Source: Isoetes taiwanensis
Lineage: Eukaryota; Streptophyta; Lycopodiopsida; Isoetales; Isoetaceae
Direction: 5' to 3'
NCBI GenBank assembly: GCA_021234155.1
Contig: JAJEKV010000304.1
Coordinates: 1 to 64,000 of the forward strand
DNA: 64,000 nucleotides
The notes beneath the pieces are model-generated. The model was given only the letters and a program-made list of their open reading frames with translations. It searched no databases and was not told the DNA's origin. The translations under genes and the position numbers were made by a program. Shown piece after piece: positions 23,138 through 33,894 of this stretch. Numbering within the stretch: position 1 is the stretch's first letter; each line of letters starts with the position of its first letter.

Positions 23138-24574
23138 ATGGAGGTTGCTGCTAGACATAGTAGGAGTCATTTGGGCATTGATTCTGGTGCAACAAACAAT
23201 ATGTTTTCATCTCGTGCTTGGTTTGATAAGTTGCAGAACACTTCAGCTACGGTGAGAGTTGGAGATGGTGATGAGAAGATTGTAGGTGGAGTAGGAGATG
23301 CACGAATCCCTTTGTCAAATGGAAAAGTTTTGCATTTCCGAGTGTTGTTTGACAGTGAATGCTGTAGAATCTTCAATCTAGATTGGAAGGTGGTTCTTCA
23401 AGTCGAACGTCGAGGTAACTTGTATGAAATCTTGGTTGATTCTGACCAAGAGAAGTTGTTGAGTCTTGTAGCAAAACCTCCTGCTTCTCAACTTGAACTT
23501 TGGCATCGTAGGTTGGCACATTTGAATGTGGCCACGATCCAACATATGGTGAAGAATCAATTGGTAGCAGATCTTAGTTGTGGACATGAAACTAAGATGG
23601 GTGTTTGTTCAGGATGCATGCTTAGAAAGATGCATGTTTTGCCTTTCAAAGACTCTGAAAGGAAAACTAGTGAAGTATTGGAGCTTGTTCATTCTGATGT
23701 TGTTGGACCCATGCAGGTTTCTTCTTTGAATAGAAAGTTATACTTTGTAACTTTCATTGATGATTTTAGCAGGAAATGCAAATGTTATTTCCTGAGCATA
23801 AAGGATGAAGTTTTTGGAGTTTTCAAGCAATATAAAGCATGGACAGAGAACTTGATTGGAAAAACGATCAAATGTTTGAGATCTGATCGTGGTGGTGAGT
23901 ACATGTCAAGAGAGTCCCAGGAGTTTTGTGCTTCTCATGGAATCAAACGTGAATATACGTGTCCAGGTACACCTCAACAAAATGGAGTTGCAGAATGTAA
24001 GAATAGAACATTGGTTGAAGCAGCACGGAGTATGTTATGGTTATCTGGTTTACCTCTCTCTCTTTGGGCTGAAGCAGTGAACACAGCTTGTTATGTGCAA
24101 AATCGAATTCCCACATCTGCGAGACCAGATAAAATTCCAGAAGAAGTTTGGAGTGGTAAAAAGCAGAGTGTGAAACACTTACGTTCTTTTGGGTGTTTAT
24201 CTTATAGTTTTGTTCCAGATAATGATCGAAGAAAGTTGGATGCCAAAAGTGAGGAGTACTATCTAGTTGGATATTCAGAAGAATCCAAAGGTTATTGTTT
24301 GCATAATCCAAGGAAGAGGAATATTCACATATCACGTAATGTAGTCTTTGATGAGACACGATTGTATAGAAGCGATCCAACTTCAATAAGTAAAATAGAT
24401 GAAGAATGGATTTTTGTGGATTGGTTGGATGTGCAATCTAATACCAAGCCATTGGAGATCGAATTTGAAGATGGAGATGAGGAGCATGATGGTGTACTCG
24501 AAGATGTTGATGGTGATGTACCTGCTGTACTTGCGCCAGATGTTCAAAGAAAACGGCGTGATGTTCCTGAATAG
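23138..24574 (+). pseudogene. Copia protease and integrase
   Basis: A 478-residue open frame. The aspartic protease signature LGIDSGATNNMF lies near its start (about 23,173-23,208). The gag-pre-integrase HHCC region follows (WHRRLAHLNV...CSGCMLRKMH). The integrase core has the expected acids: VHSDVVGPM, LRSDRGGEYM and QQNGVAECKNRTLVEAARS. It ends at TAG 24,572, immediately before the reverse transcriptase portion, a position that is normally read through as one polyprotein. Confidence 0.9.
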
Positions 24575-25243
24575 TTATATGATCCTGAATTGTATGGTCG
24601 TGGCAAGCGGACAAAGCAACCATTAAAGATGCTTTGGAAACCTGGTGAACGCCAAGAAGAAGTCACTAGTGCATGTTTTCTAGTAACTGAGCCAATATCA
24701 TACAAGGAGGCAATGAAATCGAAGGATGCTGCTAAATGGCGAGAAGCAACTGATGCAGAATATACATGTTTGATGGAGAATAAGACTTGGGTGTTGGTAG
24801 ATTCTCCTCTTAATGCTCATGTGATTGGTTATAAGTGGGTTATAGTGCAGAAGCTTGATCCTGATGGCAAGGTGGAGATTGATCGAGATCAAGGCAAAGT
24901 CAAATTGAGCCAACGTGGATATGTTGAAAAGATATTGGAGAAGTTTAGAATGCAGACTTGCAAACCTGTGGCAACACCAATTGTACCAGGTACTATCTTA
25001 TCAATGCAAATGAGACCTAAAACGCAGGGGGAGTATGAAACAATGTTGAAGACACCATACCAAAGCTTGATTGGAGCATTGATGTACCTTGAATTGAATA
25101 CTAGACCAGATATTGCTTTTGCAACAGGATATCTTAGCAGGTTTATGTCTGAACCAGGTTCTCAACATTGGCAAGCTGCTAAGCGCGTTCTCCAGTATTT
25201 GAAAGGTACTATTGATTATGTCATGATGGACAAAAGTTGTTAG
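24575..25243 (+). pseudogene. Copia reverse transcriptase with catalytic core deleted
   Basis: The frame enters the reverse transcriptase normally (KDAAKWREATDAEYTCLMEN, then IGYKWVIVQKLDPDGKVE) but at about 24,877 jumps in frame to a late segment (DRDQGKVKLSQRGYVEKIL). The fingers/palm region including the YVDD active site, roughly 150-200 residues, is absent. It continues through TRPDIAFATGYLSRFM up to the RNase H start. A frameshift at about 25,240 follows. The copy cannot make a working enzyme. Confidence 0.9.
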
Positions 25244-25712
25244 TATACTCAGATGCAGATTGGGCTGGTGACATTGATACTAGAAGATCCACTAGTGGTA
25301 TGGGCATTTTTCTTGATGGTGGAAGTTTGATTTCATGGAGATGTAAACGTCAAGAATCAGTGGCATTATCATCAGTTGAAGCAGAGTATATACCGGTCTC
25401 AAGTGCTACAAGAGAAGTGGTATGGATGCGAAGACTAATGAAAAGTATTTTTATGAAACAAATAAAACAAAAAAAAAATATTGTGCGACAATCAAAGTTG
25501 TATTGCTATAGCGAAGAATCCTGTGTACCATTATAGAACAAAGCATATATTGCTATTCGACATCATTTTATACGTCAAGTGGTAAAGAAGCGGAAGATTA
25601 AGTTGGAGTATGTACATACTGAAACACAAGTTGCAAATATATTTACCAAACCATTGCGGCGTGCTCGTTTTGAAGAATTACGCCATATTTTGGGAGTTCA
25701 AGTGTTGGCATG
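25237..25712 (+). pseudogene. Copia RNase H
   Basis: Begins LVYSDADWAGDIDTRRSTSG, the standard Copia RNase H start, followed by SWRCKRQESVALSSVEAEY. The frame breaks near 25,470-25,540, and the end (EYVHTETQVANIFTKPL) is in another frame. The right-hand polypurine tract follows directly. Confidence 0.9.
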
Positions 25713-25720
25713 AGGGGGAG

Positions 25721-25949
25721 TGTTAGAATATTTAGTATTGGACTTGTAAAATATTATCAACATGCATTAGATTGCATGCATGTACATGCACATGCGCATG
25801 CACGCATGTGATTGCATGCACAACACTTGTATAGTATGCATGTGCATTGAGATTTATTCATTGTATATATATTGGATGTGAATAAAGGAGAAGGTGTCTT
25901 GGTTTGGTGAAGGATCTTGGTTATTGTCCTCCTCTACCTATTCTTTACA
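25721..25949 (+). repeat. Copia right LTR (229 bp)
   Basis: It begins tgttagaata and ends ttctttaca, followed by the target duplication ggttc. Confidence 0.95.
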
Positions 25950-26506
25950 GGTTCATGCACAGGGAGTACGTTATTTTCAAAGAAAAGTATGGCAAAGATC
26001 TAAAAAAACTGGCCAACTCCTTGGAGCTCAAGGAGGCGTGTGCAGTTCGAGTGCTGCCTTAAGTACGACGAGGTGAACAAACGGCAGTCACTCACTGATA
26101 AGCTACGACAACTGGTTCTAGCTTGCCTTTCAAGATGGCCGAGTATGTTTCCTTCGTATTCCAGAATAAGTTTTGTGTGTTACTTGCCGTTACACTAACA
26201 ACCTTCCATTTTCGAGTGCAGATCTGGGAGCTACAAAATGAAATTTTTAATATGTTTGAGCGAGGAGAGTTGAAGAGCAAAGGAAAGGTCTCAGACAAGA
26301 AGAAGGGTTCCGACGTCCCCAAGAATGAAATGACCATTATGCTGTGGAGGGGGATACAGGGCTTTACTGATATGGAGTTGTTGGAACAACTCCTCCAAAA
26401 AGTTGTGGATAAGGACTTTACTAGAAGAAATATCCAAGGAGCTGTGCAAAAAAGTTGATACTCACATTTCCATTGTCTTTAACTTAACGTTTAAGTTAAG
26501 TTATAA

Positions 26507-26768
26507 ATGTGTATTCCGGAATACCCAATCATTACGCAGGTTAAGCAAAAGTGTATTCCGGAATACACTCCTGCTTGAAAGTGAAGCAAAAATGTATTCC
26601 AGAATACACTCTAGTGTATTCCGGAATGCACTTTTGCTTGACGTTCAAGCGGGAGTGTATTCCGTAGAGTGTATTTTGGAATGCACTTTTGCTTCACGTT
26701 CAAGCAGGAGTGTATTCCGGAATACACTTTTGCTTCACCTGCAAAATGATTGGGTATCCTGGAATACA
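26507..26768. repeat. Second palindrome array, arranged as a long inverted repeat
   Basis: The array lies in an intron of the methyltransferase gene. Exact GTATTCCGGAATAC sites are at 26,511, 26,553 and 26,712, with variants at 26,594, 26,616, 26,657, 26,671 and 26,754. The outer parts (cccaatcatt...gcaggt..agcaaaag and its complement near 26,727-26,757) are inverted copies, so the whole block can fold on itself. The spacers are also repeated (gcaaaagtg, caagcaggag). Confidence 0.9.
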
Positions 26769-27492
26769 GTGCTAGTTCTCCTTTTCTTTCCTTGTTTGGT
26801 TAAGAAGTTTGTGACACACTCCTTTTTTGCTTTGTTGACTTTCAGCCAAAAAAATGTCATAACGTGCCAAACATGTTTAATGGAGCAGTTGAACATGGAC
26901 AACTGGCAGAGGTGTAAAGAACTTTACCCCATTATTACCTCGGACGAGTGGATTATTCAATATGCTCCAAATTTTGAGGGCTGGGTTCATCGCCTTCTTG
27001 TTTCTTTTAGATTTCTCCATGTGTGCTATTGGAGTGACGTTATTTCTAATAGAGCAAGAAGAAGAAGAAGGACCTACCAGAGGGATTCATGCCCCTGATA
27101 AGGACAGCTCGAGAGGAGAGGATATTAGCGGATAGGCGGATAGTAGATGTTGAGTCCCGGACTACGAAAGATTTTGTATGTTCGATCATAACAACTTTTT
27201 TTCCATCATTCATGGGGACTGCACGATTGGCTGGAACGATAAAGCCACAAGATTTCACGTTAGTCATAGCAGACTTGCCATATGGCTTTAAGCTGAAGGA
27301 TAGCCGCTACGACGACCAGTCTTTTAAGAATTCAGAATTTAATGTGTTCGTCGACTGCATTAAGCAGGTTACCACAACAAAGCATTGGCGTCTTGTCGTG
27401 TTCCAGTCTAGAATGCAAGCAGGACTCGTGGAATCTACTTTTAAGAACTACTTCGATCCCCCTGTACAAGCCGGTTATGAAAATATGGTTTG

Positions 27493-27628
27493 GTGAGTTT
27501 TTTATTCTCAAATACAGTTGTTTCTTTCTTCCGCTAAAGTTTCGAATCATCGTTGTAATTGTAACTTATTTTCTTCTTATTTCCTATTCTGGAATACGTA
27601 TTTCCTCTTCTAGAATACGTTCCTGCAG
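27493..27628 (+). other. Intron inside the methyltransferase domain, with palindrome variants
   Basis: Donor gtgagt at 27,493 and acceptor tcctgcag at 27,628. The joined exons read MVWYKTNINY without a break. It carries the variants ctattctggaatac and tcttctagaatac near 27,584-27,618, so this intron also has the palindrome family. Confidence 0.85.
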
Positions 27629-29669
27629 GTACAAAACAAACATTAACTACCATGGTGGAGGACCAAGGCTGCTGAGCAAGGTGGAATATCTCCATGTCGC
27701 TTACTGGAGTTTCAACGGAAAGCGCACTATGGAGCATTTCAACACAGCAGCCTGCCAAAATTTTCCGAATGTCTTAGAGTTTTCAGCAGTGTTAGAGAAG
27801 CTGTAGGACCCAAGTGCACAAGGTAGGATTGTCAATCATTATCAGAAGCCATAGAAGATGATTAACCATCTTCTGGATATATTCTCACGTCCAGGAGATT
27901 GGGTCCTTGACGCTTTCTCTAGCTCTGGTACAACAATAGCATGTGCACTTAAAAAGGGCTGCAATTGTGTTGCCGTTGACATTGACAAGGAGGCTGTAAA
28001 CTTTATTAAGATGAGATTGTCTGCCTTATCAATTCTACCAGATGAGAATCAGGAGTTAGGTGCCAAATCTTCATCTGATTTTGCCAAAATGCCATCCTCA
28101 GATATACAGCCTCCATTTACAAGCTCTCTGGAAGATGAAGCTACTTTTGCAGAGCTTAAAGAAGTAACTCTAGCTACTATTCCTGAAGAAACTGTAGACA
28201 TAAACAAAGAATAAGATGAAACACTGGTAAAGGAGCAAACTGCAGAGAAGAACCAACCTGAGACAAGCAAAAAACATGAGCAGGATTACGAGTTGGACCT
28301 CTGACTTGTCTTGTGCTAGATTATTTATATTGGCTATAAACTATTGTCAAATTTAATGTACTAAAAAACATTTAATAATATAATTATTATCCCTTCTACC
28401 TTATTTAGATGTCTTCGAATTCCGAATTACAGTGGTTGTGTACTAAAGTTTGAAATTTTGCCATTTTCAAGTGCTCTTCCTCACAAATACAATATCATCA
28501 CTTCAAAAAACCCAGAATGCAGGTTAAAATACTTTGTTCCTCTTAAAATTTCAAACTTCTTTAAAAAAAGATCAATTTTTAAAGCGTGGTATTTTTCTAA
28601 AGGAAATCTTTGAAACGAGAGTGATGCAACACTCCCGTTTAATTTGCAACAGTGTTCTTAGATTTCTAGGTCAATTTGCAAGGTATAGCCAGATGCATGC
28701 ATGCCACAACATCTTGGGTTGGATCTTTGCACTGGTTCTAGCTGTTTCTTGGATCTTAAACCTAGAAGCGATATTTGGTCGTGTTAGAATCAGAGCACTT
28801 CTTGCATCTGAGATATTTGCCTTTCCTCGAGTATGTTGGGACGATTTTTACATATTCGAAACTATTGGAGATCTCAAATATTTCAAATTGACTTAAACAA
28901 AATGACTGCTTGCAATACTTGCGACCATCAAGCAACCCAGCTGATTCAACTACATTATAGTGGACTGTATTTATGATGATGTTTGCCTGTAGAGATATTA
29001 GATGTTGAACGGCCTCTAGAATGAAATAGAGAGGGTACTGTTCCATTTTTGTAAAAGTCATCCATTATGCAATCTGAGCGTGGGATGCAAAGAAACATAA
29101 AAAGCTTTATCTATGCAATGCACACGCAATGATTTCATCAGCTTGAATACCACTGTTATTACCTGAAATTTAAGAACCTCCATAAACATGATAGTTAGAT
29201 GAAGCAAGCATAAAAATAATCTGCATCTCTGCTTTGATAATTGGGTCGGACTTTTCCTGTTTTGCATCATGCCATCAGACATCACATGGATGAAGAAATG
29301 GATTTGAGGCTTCATCTTCAGCAGGATACAGGGAGGTTAAAAGCAATATACTTTACGTAAAACAAACCCAACTTAACTGGGAGATTTTAAGCGAGAAGAA
29401 GTGAACTTAGATGCAAGACATTCAGCAGTGCGAAATTTCATGACACGCAATTTCAATCATTCTTTGAAGAAATAACAGGCTAATCTAGATCGCAACAGAC
29501 AGGGTCGCCATAAACAACAAAGCAGAACAGATACCCTCATCATAAGCAATAGATTAGTAACTACTACATCAAAGCAGAACAGATAGCCTCGTCATAATTG
29601 CTTGAGATGCCGGCTCTCCAAGCCCCGAGAGCCCTCAAGCGCCAACTTGGAAAGTTTTGATTCTTGAGG

Positions 29670-29835
29670 CGCATACCTACCAAAACCCCATAGTAATTCC
29701 TTCGACCCTTTGTACTTTCCTAGAGTGCCCATCTAGCAAAACCCCACAGTAATCCCTTCGGCCCTTTGTATTTCAATTTCTGAAGCACCTGCCTGGCAAA
29801 AACCCACAGTAATCTGTTCGCCGTTTTCTACAACT
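29670..29835. repeat. Three tandem units of about 58 bp
   Basis: Units starting caaaaccccatagtaat, caaaaccccacagtaat and caaaaacccacagtaat begin at 29,681, 29,737 and 29,797, each followed by a version of ccttcg.ccctttgta. Confidence 0.85.
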
Positions 29836-30419
29836 GGCCATTGCATTGAACTCAAAGGCTACTCTCGATTCTTCTTTGCCTCAACTTACAATTGCGCCTC
29901 CATTTATACTAACCGAAAGAACCATCGAGAAGTTTCCATAATGGTCCAAAGAATCTAGAGGACTCGACATTGTTCCAGAGGACTCCACTATAGCTTCTAG
30001 AAATCTCCATACCCTTCCTAGAATTTTTGGGCCTTAACACGTGTACATTTCAAAGATATGCCTAGCCATACACAATCCTTATTCAAGCTGCCCTCTTGAC
30101 ATCCGTAATATAAGTACTAGACGTTGGTTCGACCTTCCAGAAGTTTCATCGCCCTTCCGAAACTTATTTTCCACTTGCTTGGATTTCTATGTTGCCATGT
30201 GTCTTTAGACCATTGAAATTCTAAATACTTTTAACCTTGCCCCTTATCTCCCTTATTATAATTATATATTAGAGATAAAGGCATATTATTATTACTTTTT
30301 AACCTATGTATATCTTAGCCCTTTATTTAAAGGCACTGATTTCTTGTTCGCTATAAACAAAAATTGGCATATAGTACAGACATTTTCGAAAGGCCTAGAT
30401 TTGTTTTGGAGGTAGGGTA

Positions 30420-31240
30420 CGGTCCCTTAACCGGTAGGCTCTCTAATCCAAGAAATCCCTTGATCCATTCCGTTCGGAAAATTCCGCGGTTTAAGCGTAA
30501 CCTACAGCTTGAAATCGAAATTAAACACCCCGTATTAATTTTTGCCAGATCACTTGGAGTCTGAAAATTTGATATTTTTGGAAGTAGGTAGGAAGGTTTC
30601 AAATCTGCCGGATCTTCTACGAGGCTTTGTTTCAGCGTTTATAGGATAGAAATCTAATTTGTATAGTATGGAAAGGTTCTGATTCACTATTTATAGGGTA
30701 GAAATTGTAAATCAGTAGTACAGAAAGGGGATTCAGAGTGACAAAATTCCAAAATCTATGGCTATTCCAAGACCTACAGCTAAAGGTGCTTGAAAATCTA
30801 CTCTATTTTTAAGATCTACAGCTAAAGATGTTTAGGAAGCACCAGTTTGAGGTGTTTAGAAAGCACCAGCTTCGTTCAAATCGAAGCCAGAGCTCATATC
30901 TTCACGAAATCATTTCAATTTTATAGGAAACTAGAGGTTAGGAATGATTCTTGACAGGTTTGTCCATAATCTAATGGAAATAATCCTTTTAGGAGGGAAA
31001 AGTTTCCCGAACCAAGGATCCAAGCTCAAGCTCTGTGATAGAACATAGCAGGCAGTCGTTCAGCTGCAAAGTTTGTAACAGGGCAGCAACGTGCGTCTGG
31101 AACCTCGGATGCATCTTTGAGTCCAAGGTTCAGCCTCAGATGCTGGTAATCCAGGCTCGAAGTTGATAATCTAGGTGTGGAGGATGTCGAGCCTGTGATA
31201 ATAAAGCTGGGGAACTGATAATCTAGCTGTGCATGCAGCT
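30420..31240. repeat. Dispersed repeat, longer copy
   Basis: The left part (ggct/ctctaatccaag near 30,437-30,452) and the right part (gtgatagaacatagcaggc, then cctcagatgctgg and agttgataatctagg near 31,037-31,175) both recur next to each other at 49,270-49,470. The unit is therefore probably a non-autonomous transposon, with an internally deleted copy there. Confidence 0.65.
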
Positions 31241-31281
31241 TCGGATGAGGCAGCTTGGGAAGACTTTCGGTTTACAGTCTT

Positions 31282-31503
31282 CCCCCCCCCCTCCGGAAAA
31301 TGCCACCGGAAAATTGCAGATGAAGAAAAAAACAGGAAAAAAACCGATAAAAAGCATGGGAAAGTGTTCAAAACAGGAAAAAAATTGACGGGGAAAGCTT
31401 TTCCGGAGGGGGGAGGGGGGGGTTAATCCCTTTTGCTTGCCTGTTATGGCAAATAAACAGGCTCGCCCTCCCGGCCATAACAGGCTCGCAAGGGGAATTA
31501 ACC
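31282..31503. repeat. Two adjacent foldbacks
   Basis: The first pair is the C-run plus tccggaaaa (31,282-31,300) against ttttccgga plus G-run (31,399-31,422). The second pair is ggttaatccc...cctgttatgg (31,421-31,449) against ccataacagg...gaattaacc (31,475-31,503). The second starts exactly where the first ends. Confidence 0.85.
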
Positions 31504-33048
31504 CCCTCTTCTACGGTGCTCGAAATTTGCAATATATCTAACCATTAAAAATGCGGTTTGGTATTTGAAACTCAATTTTTAATTTCAGCTGGATTCCAGT
31601 GCCATAGAGCGGACTTAAGCAAAAAGCTTGAAGAAACTAAGAAGAGCTATGATGCTCCTAAACAAGCAAAGCCCAGTCGATTCAAGCTATGTAATGCTCT
31701 GTTTTTTCTTTTTTTTTTTTTTCTCTCCCCCCTTTTTCGGCTCTCAATTTCTTAGTTGCGAGCGGTAATCTGACACGGCCACATCTTCAAAAATAATGGA
31801 GATTCTTATGATCTATTGAATGGGAGGGATGTAAATCTTTGGAGCAAGCCGAAAAGAAATTCTTTTAACTTACTGCATCGTAAGCCTTTTTCTGTCTAAC
31901 TAAAGGCGTGATTTAGATATTATCCAGACTTATTCTTTATTGAGCTTCGGAAGTCAATGTTCAGAAATGTCTGGTTTTTTATTCATAAACATGACTATAG
32001 CTTATTTATTATTTGTAGATCCATGAATATAGTCCTATAATGCTAAAGTGAGAAGATTGTGTATGCTAGAATTTTCTAGTGGCCTGTGTATGCTGAGTTT
32101 TCTGTGTGCATGTTGGAAAAAGATTAAGATTTAGACAAATAAAGAGAGCATAAAAATGCCTATTGCTTATGTTTCTAAATTTGGTCGTCCTTGTTGCCAG
32201 GGAGCAATTTAAAATTCCTTCAAGCATCAGGCATAAGAATCCCTGAATCACAAAAAGTGATAAGGAAATATAAATCAAATCTGCTCTTTGCAATAACTCG
32301 TGGACTAAATTCGCTTATTTTGTGGTGACAGCTCTAGGCCCAGTGCAGGAAAATGCAGCAGCTTTGAGTTTTCGAGAAGCTGGTTATGAACAGAGAAGGA
32401 TTGAAAGAAGGCAATTGTAGAAATTTGAAAATATATGAAGGAGTTGAAGCACAATCTATATAAACTGGAAATGTGAGGGTCGGATTGGAGTGCAATGTAT
32501 ATAGTACAGAGTGGTGAAAAGCTTGCAGGCAGGGATTGTAAGTTTCCTTATGCTCAACTCATAAATTATTCAAAAGCTCCTTATTAAACTGCCACTACAT
32601 AATTCATCTGATTACATCTTAGTTAGATCATGGTATAATGGTGTAATATTCTATGGTATAATGTTCTATATTCAAGTTCTTGGTGGAGCTCTTGCTATAA
32701 CAATTGCTTTATGTTAAAGCACCAACTCACTTAAGTTCGAATTGACCACTATTTTGTGGTTTTTTTTATGAGCCTTTGCACTTTTAACATATTGTTTTTG
32801 CATATAAGTGGAAATTTACTATTTGTAATCTAAAGAGTGTTTCATTAGGAACGGAATGTTCGTAGGAAAATGTAGGAAAAAGATATTATAACTTAGAAAA
32901 ATTGTAATACCCTCATAGTTGGCCAAAAAAAACCAAAAATACAATGTCATAACTAGACATTAAGACTAGCAAATTAAACATTTGCTAGATTATTATTGAA
33001 ATGTTCGAGACGAAAAGTTTTAAGTGGCACCACTGTTATTGTTATTAT

Positions 33049-33172
33049 TTTTGTTTTGATGTGTTATGGAAGATATTTTTTTTTGCTTTAAAAAAAAATT
33101 CAAAAAACATTGGCAAGTTCATAAATAACATATAAACCATCAAATATAGCACAAATCCATAACACACCAAAA
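33049..33172. repeat. Inverted repeat, 22-bp arms
   Basis: Arms ttttgttttgatgtgttatgg and ccataacacaccaaaacaaaa differ at one position and flank about 78 bases of AT-rich sequence. This is the size of a small foldback or MITE-like structure. Confidence 0.75.
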
Positions 33173-33894
33173 CAAAAAGTTTTAATTTTTTATTTTCGAC
33201 ACAAAATGTGTCCACAATAACGTCATCTTTTCAGTATCTTCATAAAAGCTTAATACGCCACAATGATGCAGGGCAAAAGACATGGCCAGAATGATCAGCT
33301 GGGCAGAAAATCAACTAGTGGAGTGTGAAACCCTACCAAATCCACCCAAAAATTTGTTGTTTTTGCCCAAAGAACTTAATCAAATATCTGCATATTATAC
33401 ATCACCAGAAAGATCCCGGAGAGAGATTTCCAACGCAATAAACAACACTCAAAATGGAGTCTGGATTCAAAAGTTATGATAAAAACCATATTACCATCAA
33501 ATTTGCATGGCATACACTTTGCAAAAAGGTATCCGGATTGAAAAGTACAAAAAATAGATCCATATCTTGATAGAACTGGGTCAAATTATGTGTCAATGAA
33601 AAGATCTCTATATAAGCTTTCCAAAGAGCCCAAGTTCATCTGAATCTGGACTCTGTAGCTCAAATTATGAGCATAGAAACAATTGACATTCTCTCTCTAG
33701 TACTTTTGTTCTTTATCTATTTTTAGTGACTTAGATATTGCATACAATGGTTTGGAAAAAAAAGAACCTCTCATAAATATATTATTTTTGATCAAAACCT
33801 TATTTTTTCAACCAAAAATTTGTAAAAGGCATTTGCAAACGTAATGCCCAACTATAATGGTCAAATTGAGAATTGGATAATTAAGATATAATGG

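Larger units (their letters stand above)
21881..25954 (+). mobile_element. Copia (Ty1) retrotransposon with 5-bp target duplication
   Basis: The target duplication ggttc lies at 21,881-21,885 and 25,950-25,954. The LTRs are 21,886-22,116 and 25,721-25,949, both TG...CA, and differ by one base and a 2-base indel. A primer-binding site (tggtattagagct) follows the left LTR at 22,117 and a polypurine tract (tgagggggag) precedes the right LTR at 25,711. Order is gag, protease, integrase, truncated reverse transcriptase, RNase H. Removing the element restores the reading frame of the interrupted methyltransferase exon. Confidence 0.95.
20042..28304 (+). pseudogene. Spliced ParB-like / N4-N6 amino-methyltransferase gene
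   Basis: Exon 1 is ATGGAGAG (20,042-20,049), followed by a gtgagt donor. Exon 2 starts at 20,731 after ttttacag and joins in frame (MERQEGNK...). A Copia element interrupts it at 21,886. Coding resumes at 25,955 and continues in exons near 26,222-26,455, 26,846-27,492 and 27,629-28,304. The last junction rebuilds a Trp codon exactly. Residues coded at about 21,590-21,880 resemble a ParB/sulfiredoxin-type domain (LGGNHSFKGRRQLY, then GLTDEETKIVANTHN). The C-terminal part is a beta-class-order amino-methyltransferase: ADLPYGF (motif IV, about 27,266-27,289), VNHYQKP, then GDWVLDAFSSSGTT (motif I, about 27,897-27,938). In-frame TAGs, frameshifts, and changes in motif I (DAFSSSG instead of DPFxGSG) and motif IV (DLPY instead of DPPY) suggest loss of activity. 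Substrate (adenine or cytosine) unknown. Confidence 0.75.

Noticed and set aside
20104-26768. CRISPR-like array
   Set aside because: The repeats are palindromes at irregular spacing, with related rather than unique spacers, inside spliced introns of a eukaryotic gene.
21050-27854. Stop-codon reassignment (TAG read as an amino acid)
   Set aside because: Frameshifts occur in the same gene, and intact host frames nearby use TAG, TGA and TAA as ends; decay is simpler.
20042-28304. Bacterial contamination as the source of the methyltransferase
   Set aside because: GT-AG introns join the frame exactly, and a plant Copia element with a target duplication sits in an exon.
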